Below, piece after piece: positions 59,108 through 64,000 of a DNA stretch of 64,000 bases. The stretch is taken from contig SVUJ01000006.1 of the NCBI GenBank assembly GCA_015063305.1, positions 1-64,000 on the forward strand. Direction: 5' to 3'. The position numbers and the translations under genes were made by a program. Position 1 is the first letter of the stretch. Every line of letters begins with the position of its first letter. Source of the DNA: Oscillospiraceae bacterium (GTDB lineage Bacteria > Bacillota > Clostridia > Oscillospirales > CAG-272). Below the pieces are notes generated by a model. The model did no database searches. It was not told where the DNA came from and saw nothing but the letters and a program-made list of their open reading frames with translations.

Positions 59108-60760
59108 TTATTTAGAGAATACGATGTAGATAGGTTCTTCGTCGAAGGACTGAGGGTTGGATACAACGACCATCTTATCGTGCTCATAAGATTCGCAGAT
59201 AAGACTCAGTTCGGTGGTTGTGCTCAAGATCCTTGTTCCGTCCTCGTTGTAATATGCATAATTTCCGTTGTCGTCCATTATGTAGTAAACGCCGTCACCG
59301 ATCAATTTGAATTCGGAAGTGGATTTCTTGGTGTGAGAATAGATCTCTTTTTCCTGTCCGTCGCAAAGAGCGGTTATCTTATACTTTTCATCGTCACCGA
59401 CCTTGATAAGTATTGTGTCGCCCAGAGTTCCTATAAGCTCAACATCCTTTTCGGTGAGGTCATATACCTTATTAAGCTCCAGATTGTATATAGCCTTTGT
59501 TCCAACAAAGTAGCTGCCTACTACGGGGAGAGCGGTGTTCATGGAATTAACTACCGTACCGTCGGCTTTGATCAAGGTAACTCCGCCGTCAAGCATTGTT
59601 ACAGAGTAAAGATCGTTAGCTATCTTCGTGGGAAGCTCGGCTGCCTGATTTGCTACCATCTTCAAAGAGCTGCCAAGCTCTGCTTCGTTGTCCATGAAGA
59701 GGATATCTTCGTCAGATGCAGAGGAGAGGATCTTTCCGTCAACTATAGGACGAACGGTAACGATGTTTTCGAAGGTGTTTACAAAGTAATTTTTCTCTGC
59801 GGCTTCGTCCTTATCATAAAGGTCGTAGTTTGTGGTAACGTCATCTATTACGTAGTCAAGCTTGAGCTCCTTGCTCTCGCCTGTTGCGGCAAGAATGAGG
59901 TTTGAAACAAGGTTTGCCTTTATGGTTTCACCGTCTTCTACTATGGAGAGATCGTACTTGGTAGCATCTTCATCAAGTGTTACGTAATACTGAACGAGCA
60001 TATCGCCGTTGTTGAGTATGTAGAAGTTCAGATCGGAGATACTGTCGTCGCCAAAGCTGGGAACAGACCACGAAGAAACGCGCTTGAAGGAACGGTCATA
60101 AACATATACAACATCGTTCATGCTTACGCCGTAGAAGTAGGTGTCGTTGTAGTCAAAGAGTATCTCAATGTTCATATATTCGGGGATCTCTATTTCTTTT
60201 ACAAGCTTACCTGTAGACTCTTCTATCTTGTACGCAACATCATCGCAAACGAAAAGGTCTGCGATCCAATTAATTTCGGGTTCGGTTTCCCAAGAATCAA
60301 CGAGCTGACCTGCTACATCGTAGAGGTAATAGGACTCGGTAACATCGATATCGAAGTCAAATTCGTCTGACTCGGAAATTACAGTTTTTGTTACCAGAAG
60401 AACGGGAGCGCCGCTGATAGCATTAAATGAGAAAGAGGTGGTTTCATCCGCTGTGAACTCGAGCTTTATAGAGTTGTCGCGAAGGCTGAGCACCTTATAT
60501 CTGATTTCTGTGAAATCTTCGTCGTCATACATTTCAAAGACTACAAATTCGTCAGATTCTGCAACGGGTACGGAAACCGCACCTTCGAGAGCAGTGATCT
60601 CTGAGCCGGTTGCATAGGGTTTTGAACTCAGGTCGTAACCAACGTTAAGTACTTCCGATACATTCTCCATAACTGCGGTCTTGCCACCTGTGCAAGATGT
60701 AAGAAGAATAGCGGACAGAACCAATGCTGTTACGATCAAAACAATTCTTGATCTTTTCAT
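59108..60760 (-). CDS. Lipoprotein of unknown function
   Basis: 550-residue exported lipoprotein. Signal peptide with lipobox L-T-S-C (Cys23) after M-K-R-S-R. The mature part is acidic, with many short beta-type segments and recurring aromatic-plus-D/N turns (Y-Y-L-Y-D-V, Y-F-Y-G-V-S-M-N-D-V-V-Y-V-Y-D, Y-Y-I-M-D-D-N-G-N-Y-A-Y-Y-N), which suggests a beta-propeller-like fold. I recognise no family. Start at 60760 is set by SD TAGGAGAC; the frame extends upstream without support. Own promoter, monocistronic. Confidence 0.75.
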   Translation of the reverse strand: MKRSRIVLIVTALVLSAILLTSCTGGKTAVMENVSEVLNVGYDLSSKPYATGSEITALEGAVSVPVAESDEFVVFEMYDDEDFTEIRYKVLSLRDNSIKLEFTADETTSFSFNAISGAPVLLVTKTVISESDEFDFDIDVTESYYLYDVAGQLVDSWETEPEINWIADLFVCDDVAYKIEESTGKLVKEIEIPEYMNIEILFDYNDTYFYGVSMNDVVYVYDRSFKRVSSWSVPSFGDDSISDLNFYILNNGDMLVQYYVTLDEDATKYDLSIVEDGETIKANLVSNLILAATGESKELKLDYVIDDVTTNYDLYDKDEAAEKNYFVNTFENIVTVRPIVDGKILSSASDEDILFMDNEAELGSSLKMVANQAAELPTKIANDLYSVTMLDGGVTLIKADGTVVNSMNTALPVVGSYFVGTKAIYNLELNKVYDLTEKDVELIGTLGDTILIKVGDDEKYKITALCDGQEKEIYSHTKKSTSEFKLIGDGVYYIMDDNGNYAYYNEDGTRILSTTTELSLICESYEHDKMVVVSNPQSFDEEPIYIVFSK

Positions 60761-60817
60761 GATTAGTCTCCTATCATTACAAAATATTTTGAACCGAAAA
60801 TTCGATCCATTGACCAT

Positions 60818-60846
60818 ATTATACACTCACAAGGCAAAAATGTCAA
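60818..60846 (-). promoter_or_regulatory. Promoter of the lipoprotein gene
   Basis: Minus strand TTGACA (60841-60846), 17 bases, TATAAT (60818-60823): perfect consensus. Confidence 0.88.
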
Positions 60847-60875
60847 GGATAAACAACCAAAAATTGAAAAAACGA

Positions 60876-60904
60876 TTGACATAGACAATTTTAAGGTGTA
60901 TAAT
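60876..60904 (+). promoter_or_regulatory. Promoter of the ArsB/NhaD-type permease gene
   Basis: TTGACA (60876-60881), 17 bases, TATAAT (60899-60904): perfect consensus, divergent from the lipoprotein promoter. Confidence 0.88.
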
Positions 60905-60947
60905 CCTCAGGGTCATAAAATAAATTGTCGAACAAAAAAGGTACGAA

Positions 60948-62249
60948 ATGTTTATAACACTTGGGATATCATTATTAGTAATATCGGTATTTATTGCGAG
61001 TATACTTTTTTTGCCATCGTTGGTGATAAGAAAGCATACGATAAAGGTCTACTCTATCATTCCTATGATAGGAGCGCTGCTTTTGATAATATTTGAAAGG
61101 GTAGATTTTTTCGACGTTATCAAAAGATTTTCGGAAAATACAGCGGTCAATCCTATAAAAATATTGATACTGTTTCTTTCGATGACTATATTTTCGCTCG
61201 TGCTTGAACAAACGGGCTTTTTCAGCTATGTATCAACTCGGGTCTTGCAAAAGGCGGGGAAAAATCAGTTTGTAGTATTTATTTCGCTGTACCTGGTGAT
61301 ATCTTTATTGACGGTGTTTACCTCTAACGATATCATAATTCTCACATTCACGCCTTTTATATGTCATTTTTGCAGGGCAGCTAAAATAAGACCGCTGCCG
61401 TACCTTATAATGGAATTTGTTGCGGCAAACACGTGGAGTCTTTTGCTTATAATAGGAAATCCTACCAACATCTATATATGCGGTGCGTTTGGTGTGGATT
61501 TTGTGGAGTATATCACCGTTATGGCGCTCCCAACCTTGGCGGCGGGTCTTACCTCGCTGGGGATAATGCTGCTACTCTTTGGAAAGTGCCTGAAAAAGAA
61601 GATGGGCGAATGCGACGAGCACGGAGAGATAAGCGACAGACCGGTTATGGTGATATCTCTTATACACCTGTTTGCGGTTATCTTGGGACTTGCGATTTCG
61701 GGTTACATAGGAATAGAAATGTGGGTGATATCGCTGGCGCTCTCAATCTCCGAAGTGGTAACGGTTTCCGTATGCCTTGCGGTGCGCCGTAAGGGACTGA
61801 ATATCACAAAGAGAGCGGTCGGCGGAATGCCCTTTGAGGTGATCCCCTTCATTATGGGAATGTTCGTTATGGTAATGGCGCTTGAGGATAGCGGTATAAC
61901 TCACCTTATAGAAAAAACGCTTGAGCCTCTTCCCGATATATTTACCTACGGATACCTGTCATTCTTGTCATCAAATATAGTAAATAATATACCTATGAGC
62001 GTATTTTTCTCAAAGATACTCTCGTCGTGTACCACGACCCATATAAATGCGGTTTACGCAACGGTAATAGGATCTAATATAGGAGCGTTTCTCACTCCGG
62101 TAGGTGCGCTTGCGGGTATAATGTGGTCAAATCTTCTGAAAAAGAACAGAATCAGGATATCCTTCAAAAGATTTGTGAAGTACGGAGTTATAATAGGAGT
62201 ACCAACTATGACCGCCTCTTTATTGACACTATATCTGATATTCAGATAA
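60948..62249 (+). CDS. ArsB/NhaD (ion transporter superfamily) permease
   Basis: 433 residues with about eleven membrane segments. The two re-entrant-type motifs are T-S-N-D-I-I-I-L-T-F-T-P near 122 and S-S-N-I-V-N-N-I-P-M-S in the second half; I-G-N-P-T-N-I-Y and G-S-N-I-G-A-F-L-T-P-V-G-A-L-A-G complete the IT-superfamily pattern. Relatives export arsenite or exchange Na+/H+ or dicarboxylates; no arsR or other ars gene adjoins, so the substrate is open. Confidence 0.85.
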   Translation: MFITLGISLLVISVFIASILFLPSLVIRKHTIKVYSIIPMIGALLLIIFERVDFFDVIKRFSENTAVNPIKILILFLSMTIFSLVLEQTGFFSYVSTRVLQKAGKNQFVVFISLYLVISLLTVFTSNDIIILTFTPFICHFCRAAKIRPLPYLIMEFVAANTWSLLLIIGNPTNIYICGAFGVDFVEYITVMALPTLAAGLTSLGIMLLLFGKCLKKKMGECDEHGEISDRPVMVISLIHLFAVILGLAISGYIGIEMWVISLALSISEVVTVSVCLAVRRKGLNITKRAVGGMPFEVIPFIMGMFVMVMALEDSGITHLIEKTLEPLPDIFTYGYLSFLSSNIVNNIPMSVFFSKILSSCTTTHINAVYATVIGSNIGAFLTPVGALAGIMWSNLLKKNRIRISFKRFVKYGVIIGVPTMTASLLTLYLIFR

Positions 62250-62256
62250 TATTAAA

Positions 62257-62295
62257 AGGACGAAGAAACCATCTCTTCGTCCTCTTTTTCTTTTG
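62257..62295 (+). terminator. Terminator of the permease gene
   Basis: AGGACGAAGA (62257-62266) and TCTTCGTCCT (62274-62283) form a 10-bp stem followed by CTTTTTCTTTT. Confidence 0.88.
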
Positions 62296-62353
62296 TATTG
62301 AGGAGAAAAATCTACTTTGCGATAAATGTTTACAATAAAAAATAAAATAACTG

Positions 62354-62382
62354 TTTACAAAAATTAATAAATGTAGTAAAAT
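62354..62382 (+). promoter_or_regulatory. Promoter of pyrH-frr-uppS
   Basis: TTTACA (62354-62359), 17 bases, TAAAAT (62377-62382), 63 bases before pyrH. Confidence 0.6.
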
Positions 62383-62445
62383 ATATATAATAGCGCCGAA
62401 AGTGTGTGTTTTTGCGCTACCAATATTTTTGTTACGGAGATTTTT

Positions 62446-63162
62446 ATGTGTAAGACAGACGTGAAATATAAAAGGATATTGCTCAAGCTCTCAGGCGAGG
62501 CTCTGAGCGGCGGAGAGGGCGGTATCTTGAATTTTGACTTTATTGCTGAAATCGCCGATGTTCTTAGGAAGTGCCTCGCCGAGGGAACACAGATAGGTAT
62601 TATAGTGGGCGCGGGAAATATATGGCGCGGCAGACAGGGCGGTGAGATGGACCGTGTGAGAGCCGACTCTATGGGAATGCTCGCAACAACTATAAACGCC
62701 CTCGCTCTTCAGGACACCTTTATCCAGAAGGGAATAGACACCGTTGTAATGACAGCGGTGGATATGAACGCTTTTGCCGAGCCGTATACGGCAAGAGGGG
62801 CGCATAAGGCGCTTGAGGAGGGCAAGGTGGTCATATTCGGTTGCGGACTTGGCTCGCCCTACTTCTCTACGGATACCGCGGCAGTTCTGCGCGCGGCTGA
62901 GATACAGGCAGACGCGATACTTATGGCGAAGAATATAGACGGCGTTTATTCTGCAGATCCCCTCAAAGATCCATCGGCTGTTAAGTACGACGAGATCACC
63001 TATAAGGAGATACTCGCAAAGGAGCTTAAGGCGCTTGATCTGACGGCAACGACCTTCTGTATGGAAAATGATATTAAAGTCTATGCTTTCGAGCTTAAAG
63101 ACCCGATGAATATATATCGAGTAGTAAAGGGCGAGGCTATAGGCACAGAGATACACAGATAA
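62446..63162 (+). CDS. pyrH: UMP kinase
   Basis: 238-residue amino-acid-kinase-fold UMP kinase making UDP. L-L-K-L-S-G-E-A-L, G-A-G-N-I-W-R-G, the uridylate-binding region G-L-G-S-P-Y-F-S-T-D-T-A-A and M-A-K-N-I-D-G-V-Y are intact. I start at 62446 (SD ACGGAGA); the in-frame ATG 14 codons upstream lacks an SD. It is followed by frr and uppS, a conserved gene order that usually also includes rpsB-tsf upstream, absent here. Confidence 0.95.
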   Translation: MCKTDVKYKRILLKLSGEALSGGEGGILNFDFIAEIADVLRKCLAEGTQIGIIVGAGNIWRGRQGGEMDRVRADSMGMLATTINALALQDTFIQKGIDTVVMTAVDMNAFAEPYTARGAHKALEEGKVVIFGCGLGSPYFSTDTAAVLRAAEIQADAILMAKNIDGVYSADPLKDPSAVKYDEITYKEILAKELKALDLTATTFCMENDIKVYAFELKDPMNIYRVVKGEAIGTEIHR

Positions 63163-63199
63163 AAATATAATTTATTGACTAATATAAACGGAGGCAGTT

Positions 63200-63754
63200 A
63201 TGAAACTTAACACAAAGGATTTTGAAGCAAGAATGGGCAAGGCAATAAATGCTTACGAGCAGAATATTGCAACTATAAGAGCGGGACAGGCAAGCACAGC
63301 CGTCCTCTCAAAGATCAATTTTGAGTATTGGGGCGCTCCCACACCTCTTATGTCTATGGCAGACGTGCGCGTTGCAGACAGCAAGACTGTTACTATCACA
63401 CCCTACGATGCTACAACTCTCAAGGCTATGGAGAAGGCTATACTTACATCTGACCTTGGAATAACCCCCACAAACGACGGTAAGATGATAAGACTCGTAT
63501 TCCCTCAGCCCACCGAGGAGCGCAGAAAAGAGCTGGTTAAGCAGGTTCAGAAGATGGCGGAGGAGGCTAAGGTTGCTATCAGAAATATCCGCCGTGATGC
63601 TAACGATCTTTGCAAGAAGATGAAGAAGGATTCCGAGATGACCGAGGACGAGCAGAAGGCATCGGAAAAGTCGGTTCAGGACCTTACAGACAAGTATATC
63701 AAGGATGTAGATGCAGTAACTGCAAGAAAAGAAAAAGAGATTATGCAGATATGA
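63200..63754 (+). CDS. frr: Ribosome recycling factor
   Basis: 184-residue RRF that, with EF-G, splits post-termination ribosomes. It has the R-A-G-Q-A-S conserved start region, Y-W-G-A-P-T-P-L, I-T-P-Y-D, P-Q-P-T-E-E-R-R-K-E-L and R-N-I-R-R-D-A-N-D, the standard full-length set. SD ACGGAGG. Lies 37 bases after pyrH. Confidence 0.97.
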   Translation: MKLNTKDFEARMGKAINAYEQNIATIRAGQASTAVLSKINFEYWGAPTPLMSMADVRVADSKTVTITPYDATTLKAMEKAILTSDLGITPTNDGKMIRLVFPQPTEERRKELVKQVQKMAEEAKVAIRNIRRDANDLCKKMKKDSEMTEDEQKASEKSVQDLTDKYIKDVDAVTARKEKEIMQI

Positions 63755-63766
63755 GGCTTCTGCTGA

Positions 63767-63800
63767 CCGGGCGGCCCTAACTCCGCCCGGATTTATTTTA
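63767..63800 (+). terminator. GC-rich hairpin between frr and uppS, weak terminator
   Basis: CCGGGCGG (63767-63774) and CCGCCCGG (63783-63790) form a perfect 8-bp stem; the tail ATTTATTTTA is T-rich but broken. May reduce rather than stop transcription into uppS, whose SD follows. Confidence 0.5.
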
Positions 63801-63813
63801 GGAGGCAAAACTT

Positions 63814-64000
63814 ATGTCAAAGTGCAAAGCGCCGATTGAGAACACGTCGGGTATAGAGCATATAGGCTTTATAATGGACGGTAACGGCAGGTGGGCGAAG
63901 AAGCGCGGTATGCCAAGAGAATATGGGCATAAATTCGGCGCGGAGAGCTTTAAGAAGGTAATGGAATACTGCGGAAAGATCGGTATACGCGCGGTAACCT
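63814..64000 (+). CDS. uppS: Isoprenyl transferase (undecaprenyl diphosphate synthase), 5' part only
   Basis: First 62 codons, open to the window end. H-I-G-F-I-M-D-G-N-G-R-W-A-K-K-R-G contains the catalytic Asp and the cis-prenyltransferase signature; G-H-K-F-G-A-E follows. SD AGGAGG 8 bases before the ATG. Makes the lipid carrier for cell wall synthesis. Third gene of pyrH-frr-uppS. Confidence 0.93.
   Translation, partial: MSKCKAPIENTSGIEHIGFIMDGNGRWAKKRGMPREYGHKFGAESFKKVMEYCGKIGIRAVT

Noticed and set aside
59084-59905. 273-codon plus-strand frame opposite the lipoprotein gene
   Set aside because: No SD or recognisable motif; the opposite frame has a lipobox, SD and consensus promoter.

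Overview
The window looks like a chromosomal stretch from a spore-forming Clostridia bacterium, most likely gut-type and Oscillospirales/Christensenellales-like. Reasons: a 492-residue SpoIVA, T-box leaders, B. subtilis-style SD sequences and TTGACA-17-TATAAT promoters, a FloT/NfeD pair, a DapF domain, heavy use of ATA and AGA codons, and palindromic dispersed elements of the kind found in such genomes. The placement is inference; no rRNA gene is present.

Region 1 (1-3.6 kb) is accessory. It holds a split ChrA chromate transporter pair with an alpha/beta hydrolase, the last 39 codons of a tyrosine recombinase, a SAM methyltransferase, and a tRNA-Ser(CGA) surrounded by palindromic repeats that reuse pieces of the tRNA. 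Region 2 (3.6-8.9 kb) is a tight three-gene cassette: TerB-N/TerB-C protein, BrxD-like P-loop ATPase, and Lhr/BrxHI-like helicase. This is a predicted but poorly understood DNA-processing or defence module.

Region 3 (8.9-23.6 kb) is branched-chain amino acid synthesis. One T-box (apparent Ile specifier ATC) controls ilvA-ridA. A second (apparent Leu specifier CTC) precedes ilvB-ilvN-ilvC-coaX-like-ECF S component-ilvD-leuA-leuC-leuD-leuB-ilvE. Region 4 (23.6-36.9 kb) is a complete arginine operon behind a promoter overlapped by ARG-box-like palindromes: argG-argH-argC-argJ-argB-argD-argF-carA-carB. Its last gene is a 1344-codon CarB fused in frame to a DapF-like domain. That domain has changes at canonical catalytic positions, and this is the most unusual observation in the window.

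Region 5 (37-64 kb) is mostly housekeeping. It contains a polar amino acid ABC importer, phosphoglucomutase, an SSAT-like acetyltransferase, rimM-trmD followed by an O-antigen-ligase-like protein and two DUF4330 proteins, HPr, uvrC-rsmD-coaD, two copies of a REP-like repeat, spoIVA, rpsF-ssb-rpsR, an SDR, a ThrE-type exporter pair, a DUF1836 regulator, NfeD-flotillin, a Mn2+-riboswitch-controlled mntP, an unknown lipoprotein, an ArsB/NhaD-type permease, and pyrH-frr-uppS (cut by the window end).

Coordinates, motifs and spacings were read by eye. Family assignments come from recognised motifs, not from searches.
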